64,000 nt of DNA, taken from positions 310,001-374,000 of the forward strand of contig NZ_PVBT01000001.1 of NCBI RefSeq assembly GCF_002980555.1, read 5' to 3'. Source of the stretch: Phyllobacterium myrsinacearum. GTDB lineage: Bacteria > Pseudomonadota > Alphaproteobacteria > Rhizobiales > Rhizobiaceae. Below, piece after piece: positions 1 to 9,539 of this stretch. The position numbers were made by a program, and so were the translations under genes. Under the pieces are notes generated by a model. The model had not been told where the DNA came from, made no database searches, and worked only from the letters and a program-made list of their open reading frames with translations. Every line of letters starts with the position of its first letter. Position 1 is the first letter of the stretch.

Positions 1-1959
1 CCGTCCTTTCTCGATGAGATCAGGGAGCGTGTACCGATTTCCAGTGTGATCGGCACGCGGGTGTCCTTCGACCGGAAAAAAACCAATGCGCCGAAGGGCG
101 ATTTCTGGGCGTGCTGCCCGTTTCATGGCGAGAAATCGCCAAGCTTCCACTGCGAGGACCGCAAGGGCCGCTATCACTGCTTCGGCTGCGGGGTGACGGG
201 CGATCACTTCAAGTTCCTCACGGAGCTTGAGGGGCTGAGCTTTCCCGAAGCGGTGCAGCGCGTGGCTGACATGGCGGGTATTCCCATGCCGGCGCGCGAT
301 GCCGAAATGGAAATGCGCGAGGCCAAGCGCGCCACGCTCTATGACGTCATGGACATGGCGACGAAATTCTTCGAGGAGCAGCTGCAGTCGGCTGCGGGCG
401 CCAAGGCGCGGGCCTACCTGCGTGACCGCGGCCTGTCGGCGGCGACGCAGCATGCCTACCGGCTGGGTTATTCGCCGGAGAGCCGCAATGCGCTCAAGGA
501 GCATCTGGCGCTGAAGGGCGCAACACGCGAACAGATCGAGGCCTGCGGCCTCGTGGTCTATGGCGACGACAAGCCGGTCTCCTATGACCGCTTCCGCGAC
601 CGCATCATGTTCCCGATCGAGGATCTGCGCGGGCGGGTCATCGCTTTCGGCGGCCGGGCGCTGACGCCCAATGCCCCGGCCAAATATCTCAATTCCAACG
701 AGACCGAGCTGTTTCACAAGGGCAAGGTGCTGTTCAACGCCCTGCGCGCGCGGCGCGCGGCGCAGCCGCAGGCGGGGCAGGCCGCCAAGGCCGTGATTGC
801 GGTCGAAGGCTATATGGACGTCATTGCGCTGGCGCAGGCGGGTTTCGGTCAGGCGGTTGCGCCGCTCGGCACGGCGCTGACGGAAGACCAGCTCGATCTG
901 CTCTGGCGCATGTCGCCGGAGCCGGTGCTGTGTTTCGACGGCGATCAGGCCGGGATCAAGGCGGCCTACCGCGCCATTGATCTGGCCATGCCGGCGCTGA
1001 AGCCGGGCCGGTCGCTGCGCTTTGCCGTGCTGCCGGAAGGCAAGGACCCCGATGACCTCGTCAAGGCATCGGGCCCGCAGGCCTTCCAGGCCGTATTGGA
1101 CGATGCCCGCCCATTGGCTGACATGCTGTGGGCGCGCGAGACCAGCGGCGGCGTTTTCGACACGCCGGAGCGGCGCGCCGAACTGGAATCCCGGCTCAAG
1201 CAGATGACGGCGCTGATTGCCGACGAGAATGTGCGCCGCCACTATGCCCAGGATGTGCGCGACCGTATCCAGCAGTTCTTCGGCTCGAACCAGCGCGGGG
1301 GCAACAACCGGCGCGATGGCGACCAGCGCGGCAATGGCCAGAATGGTTTTGGCGGCCAGAATGGCTATGGCCAGAGGGGCAGGGGTGCGGCCTCGGGGCG
1401 GCTCGCCGTTTCCGACAGTCTTGCCCGCTCGGTACTGGTGAAGACCACGTCGGCGGCGCCGCCGCTGCGCGAGACCGCCATATTGATGACCCTGTTCAAC
1501 CATCCCCGGCTGATCGAAGAGGATTTCGAAACGGTGGTGCGGCTGGAATTCAGCCACCCGGACCTGAAACGCTTTCATTCCGCCATGCTCAATGCCCTGG
1601 CCGAGCACCACGTGGTGGACGGGCTGGAAATGCGCAAGGCCATGGCCGATGCCGGACATGGCACGCTGATCGAGGCGCTCGAGGCGCTTGTGCGGCGCGC
1701 CCGCATGTGGACCGCCACGGCGGAAGCGGCGGAAGAGGATGCGCTGGAGGCCTTGCGGCAGGCCGTTCACTTGCATCAGCGCGCAAGCACACTACATAAA
1801 GAGCTGAAAGTAGCTGAAACCGCGTTGGCGACGGAAACGACCGACGAAAACCTCAACCGGCTGCTCGATATTCAGAACGACATCCGCAACGCCCAGGCGA
1901 CGGAAGCACTGATCGAGGGCTTTGGAATCCCGTCCGGACGGTCCGGAAAGGGTTTTTGA
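1..1959 (+). CDS. dnaG: DNA primase DnaG (5' end outside window)
   Basis: Primase makes the RNA primers for replication. The frame is open from base 1, so the true start lies a few codons upstream. The GTG at 46 is an internal codon, because the family motif PSFLDEIRERVPISSVIG is encoded before it. A CHC2 zinc finger (CPFHGEKSPSF, then CFGCG) lies at about 115-200. The TOPRIM core follows, with AVEGYMDVIALAQAGF (about 800-850) and CFDGDQAG (about 930-955). The C-terminal third carries the helicase-binding region. An odd feature is a Gly/Arg/Asn/Gln-rich linker at about 1275-1395 (RGGNNRRDGDQRGNGQNG...) between the RNA-polymerase core and the C-terminal domain. rpoD follows on the same strand, the usual macromolecular-synthesis order. 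Confidence 0.97.
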   Translation, partial: PSFLDEIRERVPISSVIGTRVSFDRKKTNAPKGDFWACCPFHGEKSPSFHCEDRKGRYHCFGCGVTGDHFKFLTELEGLSFPEAVQRVADMAGIPMPARDAEMEMREAKRATLYDVMDMATKFFEEQLQSAAGAKARAYLRDRGLSAATQHAYRLGYSPESRNALKEHLALKGATREQIEACGLVVYGDDKPVSYDRFRDRIMFPIEDLRGRVIAFGGRALTPNAPAKYLNSNETELFHKGKVLFNALRARRAAQPQAGQAAKAVIAVEGYMDVIALAQAGFGQAVAPLGTALTEDQLDLLWRMSPEPVLCFDGDQAGIKAAYRAIDLAMPALKPGRSLRFAVLPEGKDPDDLVKASGPQAFQAVLDDARPLADMLWARETSGGVFDTPERRAELESRLKQMTALIADENVRRHYAQDVRDRIQQFFGSNQRGGNNRRDGDQRGNGQNGFGGQNGYGQRGRGAASGRLAVSDSLARSVLVKTTSAAPPLRETAILMTLFNHPRLIEEDFETVVRLEFSHPDLKRFHSAMLNALAEHHVVDGLEMRKAMADAGHGTLIEALEALVRRARMWTATAEAAEEDALEALRQAVHLHQRASTLHKELKVAETALATETTDENLNRLLDIQNDIRNAQATEALIEGFGIPSGRSGKGF

Positions 1960-2264
1960 CGAAATTGATTCGCTTTTTTGCCGCGAATCAGTTGAGTCGG
2001 GGTTGACGTGGGTCAATAATGACGGAATCAGATTGCGCGGAATTGAAAATATTGGGTTGATGTTTGTAGGTTTGGCTGAAAAACCGGCAAATACGGCAAA
2101 TATACAATGTGCTCGCCATCGGAATAACAAGGTTAATCCGGCATTAACGGGATTTCGGCTAGTCGATCATTTATTACCTTGACGCTGTAGGGGAACCGGT
2201 GCGCCACCGCACTCGTTGGTTCCCATGCATGAACAAAGCGAAACGTCGCTTGGAGACATAGAAT
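1960..2264 (+). promoter_or_regulatory. dnaG-rpoD intergenic region with hairpin
   Basis: There is no gene in this 305-bp gap. An 8-bp inverted repeat (TGATTCGC at 1966-1973, GCGAATCA at 1983-1990) with a T-run in its loop lies just after the dnaG stop. It could be a weak terminator or a processing site. TTGAC-like boxes occur at about 2003 and 2178 (CTTGACG), but neither has a convincing -10 at proper spacing. The rpoD promoter is therefore probably here but is not pinned down. Confidence 0.35.
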
Positions 2265-4289
2265 ATGGCAACGAAAGCAAAGGAAAACGAAGAAGTAGAA
2301 GTCGAGCGCGAAGGCGCGCCGGACGGACCGCTTCTCGACCTTTCCGATGACGCTGTCAAGAAGATGATCAAGCTCGCCAAAAAGCGCGGCTATGTGACGA
2401 TGGACGAGCTCAATGCCGTTCTGCCGTCCGAAGAGGTCACTTCCGAACAGATCGAAGACACGATGGCCATGCTCAGTGACATGGGCATCAACGTTGTCGA
2501 AGACGACGAGCAGGATGCGGACGCCGAAGAAGCTGACAACAGCGACGACGAGAGCGATGCCCGCGAGCTTGCCGACGCAACCGGCACCGCCGTTGCACCG
2601 ACCACGACCAAGAAAGAGCCGACCGACCGCACCGATGACCCCGTGCGCATGTATCTGCGCGAGATGGGCACCGTCGAGCTTCTGTCGCGCGAAGGCGAAA
2701 TTGCCATTGCCAAGCGCATCGAGGCCGGGCGCGAGACGATGATATCCGGGCTGTGCGAAAGCCCGCTGACCTTCCAGGCCATCATCATCTGGCGCGATGC
2801 CTTGAACGACTCGCAGATTCTGCTGCGCGAAATCATCGATCTCGAAACCACCTATGCCGGCCCCGAGGCCAAGCAGGCTCCGGTGATCGAGCGCGTCGAG
2901 GAAGAAAAGCCGGCTGCCGGCAATGACCGCTCGCGCAGCCGCCGCGACGATGACGACATCACCAATGTCGGCGGCGATACGCCCGTTGAAGACGATGATG
3001 ACGAGGATGATGAAGCCAATCTGTCGCTTGCCGCGATGGAAGCCGAGCTGCGTCCGCAGGTCATGGAAACGCTCGACGTCATCGCCGACACCTACAAGAA
3101 GCTGCGCAAGCTGCAGGACCAGCAGGTGGAAAACCGCCTCGCTGCTTCCGGTTCGCTGTCGCCAAGCCAGGAACGCCGCTACAAGGAATTGAAGGATCAG
3201 CTGATCAAGGCGGTGAAGTCGCTGTCGCTGAACCAGAACCGCATCGAAGCACTGGTTGCCCAGCTCTATGACATCAACAAGCGTCTGGTGCAGAACGAAG
3301 GCCGCCTGCTGCGTCTTGCCGAATCCTATGGCGTGCGCCGCGAGGACTTTCTCAAGGAATATCAGGGCAACGAACTTGACCCGAACTGGCTGAAGGCTGT
3401 TTCCAACCTGACCACCCGTGGCTGGAAAGAGTTCACCAAGAACGAAAAAGACACGATCAAGAACCTGCGCACGGAAATCCAGAACATGGCGCAGGAAACT
3501 GCGATCTCGATTTCGGAATTCCGCCGCATCGTCAATCAGGTGCAGAAGGGCGAGCGCGAAGCGGCTCTCGCCAAGAAGGAAATGGTCGAGGCAAACCTGC
3601 GTCTCGTGATTTCCATCGCCAAGAAGTACACCAATCGCGGCCTGCAGTTCCTCGATCTCATTCAGGAAGGTAATATCGGCCTGATGAAGGCGGTCGACAA
3701 GTTCGAGTACCGCCGCGGCTACAAGTTCTCGACCTATGCGACCTGGTGGATCCGTCAGGCGATCACCCGTTCGATCGCCGATCAGGCCCGCACCATCCGT
3801 ATTCCGGTGCACATGATCGAGACGATCAACAAGATCGTCCGGACATCGCGTCAGATGCTGCATGAAATCGGCCGTGAACCGACACCGGAAGAACTGGCGG
3901 AAAAGCTGGCCATGCCACTGGAAAAAGTGCGCAAGGTGCTGAAGATCGCCAAGGAACCGATTTCGCTGGAAACACCGGTGGGTGACGAAGAAGATTCACA
4001 CCTCGGCGATTTCATCGAGGACAAGAATGCGCTCCTGCCGATCGATGCGGCCATCCAGGCCAATCTGCGCGACACGACAACCCGTGTTCTCGCTTCGCTG
4101 ACGCCGCGCGAGGAACGTGTCCTGCGCATGCGCTTCGGCATCGGCATGAACACCGACCATACGCTTGAGGAAGTCGGCCAGCAGTTCTCGGTGACGCGCG
4201 AGCGTATCCGCCAGATCGAAGCCAAGGCGCTGCGCAAGCTCAAGCATCCGAGCCGCTCGCGCAAGCTGCGCAGCTTCCTCGACAGCTAA
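2265..4289 (+). CDS. rpoD: RNA polymerase sigma factor RpoD (sigma-70)
   Basis: Primary sigma factor, 674 aa. The N-terminal region 1.1 has [19 protein letters not shown]-type sequence and is followed by a very acidic insert ([19 protein letters not shown]). A second acidic stretch ([11 protein letters not shown]) lies in the non-conserved region before region 2. Region 2 is complete ([21 protein letters not shown], then [14 protein letters not shown]), as are region 3 ([11 protein letters not shown]) and the region 4 HTH ([20 protein letters not shown]), ending in LRSFLDS. The ATG at 2265 has GGAG upstream and gives the expected alphaproteobacterial N terminus. A strong intrinsic terminator follows the stop. 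Confidence 0.98.
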   Translation: MATKAKENEEVEVEREGAPDGPLLDLSDDAVKKMIKLAKKRGYVTMDELNAVLPSEEVTSEQIEDTMAMLSDMGINVVEDDEQDADAEEADNSDDESDARELADATGTAVAPTTTKKEPTDRTDDPVRMYLREMGTVELLSREGEIAIAKRIEAGRETMISGLCESPLTFQAIIIWRDALNDSQILLREIIDLETTYAGPEAKQAPVIERVEEEKPAAGNDRSRSRRDDDDITNVGGDTPVEDDDDEDDEANLSLAAMEAELRPQVMETLDVIADTYKKLRKLQDQQVENRLAASGSLSPSQERRYKELKDQLIKAVKSLSLNQNRIEALVAQLYDINKRLVQNEGRLLRLAESYGVRREDFLKEYQGNELDPNWLKAVSNLTTRGWKEFTKNEKDTIKNLRTEIQNMAQETAISISEFRRIVNQVQKGEREAALAKKEMVEANLRLVISIAKKYTNRGLQFLDLIQEGNIGLMKAVDKFEYRRGYKFSTYATWWIRQAITRSIADQARTIRIPVHMIETINKIVRTSRQMLHEIGREPTPEELAEKLAMPLEKVRKVLKIAKEPISLETPVGDEEDSHLGDFIEDKNALLPIDAAIQANLRDTTTRVLASLTPREERVLRMRFGIGMNTDHTLEEVGQQFSVTRERIRQIEAKALRKLKHPSRSRKLRSFLDS

Positions 4290-4312
4290 GCTACGGGCAA
4301 TCGCTGGAAATG

Positions 4313-4345
4313 AAAACGGGATGGGTGAAAACCCATCCCGTTTTG
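4313..4345 (+). terminator. rpoD intrinsic terminator
   Basis: A perfect 14-bp stem has AAAACGGGATGGGT at 4313-4326, a GAAA tetraloop, and a complementary arm at 4331-4344 ending in TTTT. It sits 23 bp after the rpoD stop. Confidence 0.9.
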
Positions 4346-4389
4346 CTTTGCGGGACCAGCCGCCGGCGGAAAGGCGAGGGCAGACAAGA

Positions 4390-4415
4390 AAAAGCCCGGA
4401 AAAATCCGGGCTTTT
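4390..4415 (-). terminator. Terminator of the UPF0114 gene (bidirectional form)
   Basis: An 11-bp perfect stem (AAAAGCCCGGA / TCCGGGCTTTT) with a 4-nt loop lies just past the stop of the minus-strand gene ending at 4421. The A/T flanks let it work on both strands. Confidence 0.85.
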
Positions 4416-4420
4416 GATGG

Positions 4421-4945
4421 TCAGAGCGAAGGCTCGTTGGATTTTTTCCCGCCCTTGTCCTTGGCCATGATCTTGTCGATATAGGCGAGGAACAGCGCGG
4501 AGAAGACGAAAGCGAGGTGGATCACCGTGAACCACGTCAGCTGTTCCGTCGTGTATTTGGTCAGGTTGAGGAACACCTGCAGGAGATGGATCGACGAGAT
4601 GGCGACGATGGTCGATGCCACCTTGATCTTGAGCGAACCGGCGTCGATGGTCCCCAGCCAATGCACGTCATCGGCCTGGTCAAAGCGGCTGACAAAATTT
4701 TCGTAGCCGGAGATGATGACCATCACCACGAGGCTGGCGACCAGCGCGGCATCGATCAGCCCCAGCATTTTGAGGATCGTGTCGGTTTCGTCGAGGCTCG
4801 TCACCTTCATGACGAAGTCCAAGAGCTTTCCGGCAAAGGAGAAGGCATAGATGGCCAGAGCCACCGCAAGGCCGAGATAGAAGACGACAAGCAGCCAGCG
4901 CGACGCAAGGATGATGTTTTCGATGAATATTTCGATACGTTTCAT
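4421..4945 (-). CDS. UPF0114/YqhA family inner-membrane protein
   Basis: Conserved membrane protein of unknown function (TIGR00645/YqhA type), about 174 aa. Typical family features are the N-terminal FIENIILASRWLLVVFYLGL, the central MVIISGYENFVSRFD, and four predicted membrane segments (near residues 12-35, 55-80, 110-128 and 135-155). The tail is lysine-rich and cytoplasmic. The MKRIEIFIEN start is chosen because family members begin close to this point. An upstream in-frame ATG at 4972 would add nine residues and has no better ribosome site. The gene stands alone between two strong terminators. Confidence 0.85.
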   Translation of the reverse strand: MKRIEIFIENIILASRWLLVVFYLGLAVALAIYAFSFAGKLLDFVMKVTSLDETDTILKMLGLIDAALVASLVVMVIISGYENFVSRFDQADDVHWLGTIDAGSLKIKVASTIVAISSIHLLQVFLNLTKYTTEQLTWFTVIHLAFVFSALFLAYIDKIMAKDKGGKKSNEPSL

Positions 4946-5022
4946 AGGCAGGGTCCGGTTGATGTTGTGCATGAGATAGCGATGCCGGTGACGAACTCAA
5001 GACAAAACCGCCGGCAATCACA

Positions 5023-5050
5023 AAAAACCCGGACCGAAGTCCGGGTTTTT
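5023..5050 (-). terminator. Terminator of the OmpA-family gene
   Basis: A perfect 12-bp stem (AAAAACCCGGAC at 5023-5034, CGAA loop, complementary arm 5039-5050) is bounded by A and T runs. It lies 22 bp past the stop of the minus-strand gene ending at 5073. Confidence 0.9.
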
Positions 5051-5072
5051 GCATGACAGCCTGCGGATCAGG

Positions 5073-7424
5073 CTATTTGCTGGCCAGCGGCTGCACCAGC
5101 GGGGTGATGCGGCGGATGGCAACGCGGCGGTTCTGCTGCTCGGGACCGTCGGTCTTGATCTTGAGATAGCGTTCGCCGTAGCCCTGCGTCGCCATGTTTT
5201 CCGGCGGGATGCCGAAGACATTGGTCAGCGCCTGGGCGACCGATTCAGCCCGCTTGTCCGACAGCACGAGATTGGCCTGATCGGACCCGACGGCGTCCGT
5301 GTGGCCTTCGATCAGGAAGGTTTCCGCCGGGTTCTTCTTCAGGATCTCGGCCATGGCCTTGGCAACGCTGTCGAGATGCGGGATCTGGTCTTCGGTGATA
5401 TCGGCCGAACCGAACTTGAAGGTGATGGTGTCCAGATCGATGCGGCGGACCTTGTCGCGGATACGGGCCGAGCGCTTGACCTCGTCGACCGAGTAGATGC
5501 GTTCGACGCGCTCCACCGGCGGGCGGGAGAAGAAGTCATAGACTTCCGTTTCCGGCACCTGGTCGGCATCGAGGATATAGTCGGCGATCGGGATATCGAG
5601 CACGAGCGGCGGCAGATCAAGGCCGGGATCGCGCCATTCATAGCGCTCTTCGCGGTCGTAGTCCGGCGTGTAGCTCAGGAGAACCTCACGCCCGTCGGGC
5701 ATCACGCGCGAGCGCTGGATCACATCGCCATAGCGGTTGCGGATCGTGACGACCTGAACGCCATTGTCGCGCACAATGGTTTCGCGGGTACGGTTGCGCG
5801 GCAGGTTCTCATAATAGACGTCCTGCGCATCGCGCGACATGCGCGGACGGTCGGAGCTTTCCACGAAGATGTTGTTGTTGACTTCGACGATGGTGCGGTT
5901 GTCGATCTGCTTGATCACCTGCACGTCGGCCGGGCGCTCCTCGCGCGGCGCCTGCTTGATACGGGTGCCTTCCTCGGTGCGGATGGGCTCGATCTTGACC
6001 GGGACAAGTGCCTTCTGCACGTCCGCGTCGTTCTTGGGCGGCGGTGCGGGCGGGGTGGCCGGAACCTGAACAGCGGGCTGCTGGACAACCGGCTTTTCTC
6101 CAGCCGGCTTGTCGGCGGTCTGGCCGCCCGTGCCCTTGACCGGCGGTGCCGGTTTCTGGCTGTCGAGCACCGGCGCGGCATTTTCCGGCAAGGGCGAGGG
6201 TTCCTTCGGTGCGGGCTTTCCGGCTTCGACAGGGGTTGCGGGTTTTTCAACGGCTGGCTTTCCGGGCGCGGGTTGTTCGGCCGCAGGCTTCTGGCCTTCG
6301 ACCGGCTTGGCCGGCTTTTCGCCCGCTGCAGGTTCGGTGACCGGTGCGGGTTTTTCAGCAGTTGGTTTTGCGGGCGCGGGCTGTTCGGCCGCAGGCTTCT
6401 GGCCTTCGACCGGCTTGGCTGGTTTTTCGCCCGCTGCGGGTTCGGTGACCGGCGCAGGCTTTTCAACGGCTGGCTTTCCGGGCGCGGGCTGTTCGGCCGC
6501 AGGCTTCTGGCCTTCGACCGGCTTGGCCGGCTTTTCGCCCGCTGCAGGTTCGGTGACCGGCGCGGGTTTTTCAGCAGTTGGTTTTGCGGGCGCGGGCTGT
6601 TCGGCCGCAGGCTTCTGGCCTTCGACCGGCTTGGCCGGTTTTTCGCCCGCTGCAGGTTCGGTGACCGGCGCAGGCTTTTCAACGGCGGGTTGTTCCGGTG
6701 CAGGCTTCTGCGGCTTGGGCTGTGCCGGTTTTTCGGCGGGCTGTTCGGCGGCCGGGGCTTCCTTCGCCGCCTTGTCGGCTGCCTTCTTGCCCTGTTCAGC
6801 CTCTTGCGCAGCGGCGGCCTTGGCAGCCTGCGCCTCTTCAGCGGCCTTCTGCTTGGCCTCTGCTTCCTGGGCCTTTTGCTGCTCGGCTGCTTTCTGTGCT
6901 TCGGCCTGAGCGGCGCGCTTGGCCTGTTCGGCTTCCTGGGCGGCGGCTTTTTCGGCAGCCTTGGCGGCCTGCGCCTCTTCAGCCGCTTTCTGCTTGGCCT
7001 GCGCTTCTATCGCCTTCTGCTGCTCGGCCGCCTTCTGCGCTTCTTCCTGAGCGGCGCGCTTGGCCTCCTGGGCGCGTTCGGCTGCCTGCGCTTCGGCGGC
7101 ATGGGCGGCTTCCTCGGCCCGTTTCTTGGCCAGTTCTTCCGCCTGCTGCTGGGCATGGGCCGCAGCGGCAGCGTCCTTTTCCGCGCGCTGCTTAGCTTCT
7201 TCGGCACGGGCGGCGGCTTCGTGCTCGGCTGCCTTTTGTGCTTCTTCCTGATGCTTTTTCGCTTGCTCAGCAGCCGGATCCGCTTCGGCCTGGGCCATCA
7301 GCAACGGTGCTTCATTGGTGTTGGAGGAGATGTAGGGGCGAGGGAGAGGCGACTGTTCGGCCATCGCCGAGGGCGAGGAGAACAGGATTGCTGTCGAAGC
7401 AAAAAAGAGCGCTGTACGTTTCAT
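5073..7424 (-). CDS. OmpA-family outer-membrane/peptidoglycan-anchoring protein with long repeat region
   Basis: 783-aa exported protein. The start MKRTALFFASTAILF gives a clean signal peptide ending near SAMA-EQ. Its ATG (7424) lies 6 nt after AGGG; the ATG two codons upstream is too close to that site. The N-terminal part is a TolA-like Ala/Glu/Lys coiled coil (EEAQKAAEQQKA-type heptads). It is followed by four 36-residue Pro/Ala repeats, a middle domain (VQVIKQIDNRTIVEVNNN..., VVTIRNRYGDVIQRSRVMPDG), and a C-terminal OmpA-like peptidoglycan-binding domain (FKFGSADITEDQ, IEGHTDAVGS, LSDKRAESVAQAL, GYGERYLKI, NRRVAIRR). It probably tethers the outer membrane to peptidoglycan across the periplasm. 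The repeat number is likely to vary between strains. A terminator follows. Confidence 0.9.
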   Translation of the reverse strand: MKRTALFFASTAILFSSPSAMAEQSPLPRPYISSNTNEAPLLMAQAEADPAAEQAKKHQEEAQKAAEHEAAARAEEAKQRAEKDAAAAAHAQQQAEELAKKRAEEAAHAAEAQAAERAQEAKRAAQEEAQKAAEQQKAIEAQAKQKAAEEAQAAKAAEKAAAQEAEQAKRAAQAEAQKAAEQQKAQEAEAKQKAAEEAQAAKAAAAQEAEQGKKAADKAAKEAPAAEQPAEKPAQPKPQKPAPEQPAVEKPAPVTEPAAGEKPAKPVEGQKPAAEQPAPAKPTAEKPAPVTEPAAGEKPAKPVEGQKPAAEQPAPGKPAVEKPAPVTEPAAGEKPAKPVEGQKPAAEQPAPAKPTAEKPAPVTEPAAGEKPAKPVEGQKPAAEQPAPGKPAVEKPATPVEAGKPAPKEPSPLPENAAPVLDSQKPAPPVKGTGGQTADKPAGEKPVVQQPAVQVPATPPAPPPKNDADVQKALVPVKIEPIRTEEGTRIKQAPREERPADVQVIKQIDNRTIVEVNNNIFVESSDRPRMSRDAQDVYYENLPRNRTRETIVRDNGVQVVTIRNRYGDVIQRSRVMPDGREVLLSYTPDYDREERYEWRDPGLDLPPLVLDIPIADYILDADQVPETEVYDFFSRPPVERVERIYSVDEVKRSARIRDKVRRIDLDTITFKFGSADITEDQIPHLDSVAKAMAEILKKNPAETFLIEGHTDAVGSDQANLVLSDKRAESVAQALTNVFGIPPENMATQGYGERYLKIKTDGPEQQNRRVAIRRITPLVQPLASK
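6243..6674 (-). repeat. Four tandem 108-bp coding repeats (216-bp higher-order unit)
   Basis: Four in-frame copies of 108 bp start at 6243, 6351, 6459 and 6567. Copies 1 and 3 end in PAPGKPAV on the protein and copies 2 and 4 in PAPAKPTA. The array therefore looks like a 216-bp pair that was duplicated. A partial fifth unit starts at 6675. The repeats encode KPAPVTEPAAGEKPAKPVEG followed by QKPAAEQPAP, a proline-rich spacer. Confidence 0.9.
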
Positions 7425-7687
7425 TGTCATCCCTGTCTTGCGTTCCCTCTCAAGGAACCATGTCAAATGTTTGTGACCGCAGGTTGTGCCAGCTTTGTGG
7501 CAGCCGATTGTCCATCGCGGCCTTCTCACCAGATTCCTTGGGCCTTTCACCGGTACATATGTGATCCTGCCCGAATCCGATTACAGCAAGATTGCACGGG
7601 CGCGCCTGTATCCCGTGTGAAGGCACTGTTCATCTTGCGTTCATGCAAAACTCTGGACGCGGCGCCGCGGCCGATGTATTGCAGCGC

Positions 7688-8152
7688 ATGCCCAAGGAAC
7701 CATTCTGGAAAACCAAGACGCTCGACGAGCTGAACCGCTCGGAATGGGAGAGCCTGTGCGACGGCTGCGGCCGCTGCTGCCTGCACAAGATCGAGGATGA
7801 AGACACCGAAGAAATCTATTTCACCACCGTGGCCTGCACCCTGCTCGACGCGGGGACCTGCCAGTGCTCGGATTATGTGCACCGCAAGAAGAAAGTTCCC
7901 GATTGCGTCTTCCTGACCCCGGAAATCGTGCGCGAGGTCGACTGGCTGCCCGATACCTGCGGCTACCGGCTGATCGACGAGGGAAAAGACCTGTACTGGT
8001 GGCATCCGCTGGTTTCGGGCAGCATGGAAACCGTGCACGAGGCCGGCATTTCGGTGCGCGGCAAGGTTACCGCCTATGATCACGATCTGAAGACGGACGA
8101 AGATTATTTCGACCATATGATGATGGCGGAATCGCCTTCTTTGGAAAATTAA
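7688..8152 (+). CDS. UPF0260 (YcgN-like) cysteine-cluster protein
   Basis: 154-aa cytoplasmic protein of the YcgN/UPF0260 family, function unknown. The N terminus [20 protein letters not shown] and the cluster [17 protein letters not shown] match the family. Further cysteines ([28 protein letters not shown]) suggest an Fe-S or zinc site. The start at 7688 is chosen by family length. An in-frame ATG at 7643 would add 15 unmatched residues, and neither has a strong ribosome site. It is divergent from the OmpA-family gene. Confidence 0.85.
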   Translation: MPKEPFWKTKTLDELNRSEWESLCDGCGRCCLHKIEDEDTEEIYFTTVACTLLDAGTCQCSDYVHRKKKVPDCVFLTPEIVREVDWLPDTCGYRLIDEGKDLYWWHPLVSGSMETVHEAGISVRGKVTAYDHDLKTDEDYFDHMMMAESPSLEN

Positions 8153-8222
8153 TTCTACTGAACGGGAGATGAACGGCGCGTTGAAGCTTTGTTCAGGTGA
8201 ATAGTGGAACAAACGGTCACCT

Positions 8223-8242
8223 TCCGGACTTTCCCGTCCGGA
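8223..8242 (+). promoter_or_regulatory. 5' leader hairpin of small secreted protein gene
   Basis: A 7-bp perfect stem, TCCGGAC / GTCCGGA with a 6-nt loop, lies 27 bp before the ATG at 8270 and ahead of its AAAGGAG site. It may stabilise the leader or attenuate expression. Confidence 0.35.
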
Positions 8243-8269
8243 GTAACAACCAACAAAGGAGAAACGCCC

Positions 8270-8623
8270 ATGTCCCGCATGTCCATCAAGATGCTCGCCG
8301 TGACCGCTGCTCTCGGGCTCGGTTCCGTGTTTGGCGTGAGTGCCGCCTCGGCAGCGCCTGTCGCATCGTCCATGGCTGATGCCGCCGGTCCGGTGTCCAA
8401 TATCGTCAAGGCGGATCACCGCTATGGCCACCGCTATCATGGCGGCTATCGTCCCGTCCGCGCCTGCAGCGTCAACCAGGCCCTGAACAAGGCAAGCCGC
8501 ATGGGTATCCGCAACCCGCGCGCCGTCGTCAACCGCAACGTGGTCCGTGTCACCGGCTGGCGCTATGGTCATCGCTCGGCCATTGTCTTCGCCCGTGCAC
8601 CGGGTTGCCCGGTCATCCGCTGA
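8270..8623 (+). CDS. Small secreted basic protein, unknown function
   Basis: 117-aa protein with a signal peptide (MSRMSIKMLAVTAALGLGSV..., probable cleavage after SAASA). The mature part is rich in Arg, His and Tyr (HRYGHRYHGGYRPVRAC). It ends in a compact domain, SVNQALNKASRMGIRNPRAV with VVRVTGWRYGHRSAIVFAR. Two cysteines (RAC, APGC) could form a disulfide. The start is fixed by AAAGGAG 9 nt upstream. Short proteins of this kind are common in rhizobia and are annotated as hypothetical. No enzymatic motif is visible. Confidence 0.8.
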   Translation: MSRMSIKMLAVTAALGLGSVFGVSAASAAPVASSMADAAGPVSNIVKADHRYGHRYHGGYRPVRACSVNQALNKASRMGIRNPRAVVNRNVVRVTGWRYGHRSAIVFARAPGCPVIR

Positions 8624-8734
8624 TTTCATCTGCACATGTAATGTATGCGCAGGGCGAAAGTTGTACCTTTCGCCCTATTGCGCCCATAATCGGCTGCGAC
8701 GCAGCTGTGTCACTTCATCTTGGGGAGATCATCC

Positions 8735-9466
8735 ATGACACCAAAATTTCTAGCCGTGGCTTTTGCCGCAACCGCAATGATGGCCGTTCCGTTCGCTGCC
8801 ATGGCAGAGGAAGCACCGCGCCCGCGCATTACGGTAAGCGGGGAAGGCGAAGCCACTGCCGCGCCTGACATGGCTATCGTTTCACTCGTCGTGCTGCAGG
8901 AAAAGCCGACCGCTCGGGAAGCTTTGACCGCCAACAACGAGACCATGGCCATGGTTCTCGACGCGATGAAGAAGGCTGGAATCGCCGAGCGCGACCTGCA
9001 GACATCGGGTTTCAATATCGATCCGCGCTATGTCTATCCGGAAAACAAGCAGGGCCAGCCGCCGCAGGCACCGAAGATCGTCGGCTATGCCGTCTCCAAT
9101 TCGCTGTCCGTGCGGGTGCGTGACCTGAAGAAGGTCGGCGAGATTCTCGACCAGTCCGTCACATTGGGCGTCAACCAGGGCGGCAACCTGACATTCACCA
9201 ATGACAAGCCGGAGACTATCGTCGAGGAAGCGCGCAAGAAGGCCGTGGCCAATGCCATTGCCAAGGCGAAGACCCTGACAGCTGCGGCCGGCGTGGAAGT
9301 CGGCAAGGTCATCGAGATCAGCGAACAGACGTTCCAGCCGCGCCCCTATGGCGGTGCACCGCGCGCCAAGATGATGGCGGCCGAAGCCTCCGATTCGGTT
9401 CCGGTGGCGGCGGGCGAGAACAGCTACAACGTCACGGTCAATGTGACGTTCGAGCTGAAGAACTAA
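8735..9466 (+). CDS. bp26: BP26/Omp28-like SIMPL-domain periplasmic protein
   Basis: 243-aa exported protein of the SIMPL (DUF541) family. It is very close to the Brucella immunogenic periplasmic protein BP26/Omp28, sharing [40 protein letters not shown], the DLQTSGFNI segment, [23 protein letters not shown] and [15 protein letters not shown]26 forms a channel-like oligomer; its cellular role is unclear. The signal peptide ends near AAMA-EE. The ATG at 8735 has GGGGAG 7 nt upstream, and the TTG at 8720 overlaps that site and is rejected. A terminator follows. Confidence 0.93.
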   Translation: MTPKFLAVAFAATAMMAVPFAAMAEEAPRPRITVSGEGEATAAPDMAIVSLVVLQEKPTAREALTANNETMAMVLDAMKKAGIAERDLQTSGFNIDPRYVYPENKQGQPPQAPKIVGYAVSNSLSVRVRDLKKVGEILDQSVTLGVNQGGNLTFTNDKPETIVEEARKKAVANAIAKAKTLTAAAGVEVGKVIEISEQTFQPRPYGGAPRAKMMAAEASDSVPVAAGENSYNVTVNVTFELKN

Positions 9467-9490
9467 ATCCGTCGACGAGCCAAAAAAATG

Positions 9491-9517
9491 AAAAGGGTGC
9501 CGTAAGGCACCCTTTTT
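9491..9517 (+). terminator. Intrinsic terminator between bp26 and HAD gene
   Basis: An 11-bp stem AAAAGGGTGCC / GGCACCCTTTT with a GTAA loop, followed by a T run. It lies between convergent genes and suits both. Confidence 0.88.
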
Positions 9518-9539
9518 GTTTGCGCGTACAAGCGGCCGG

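Noticed and set aside
2133-3863. Long minus-strand open frame opposite rpoD (576 codons)
   Set aside because: It mirrors the rpoD coding frame, has no ribosome site, and its translation has the His/Leu/Arg-rich look of an antisense shadow.
6243-6674. CRISPR-like spaced repeats
   Set aside because: Units are contiguous, 108 bp, in frame and protein coding, with no unique spacers and no cas genes.
5049-7733. 894-codon plus-strand frame with Gly/Leu/Phe/Arg repeats
   Set aside because: It is the antisense of the repeat-rich OmpA-family gene. The repeats are explained by the minus-strand protein, which has signal peptide and OmpA domain.
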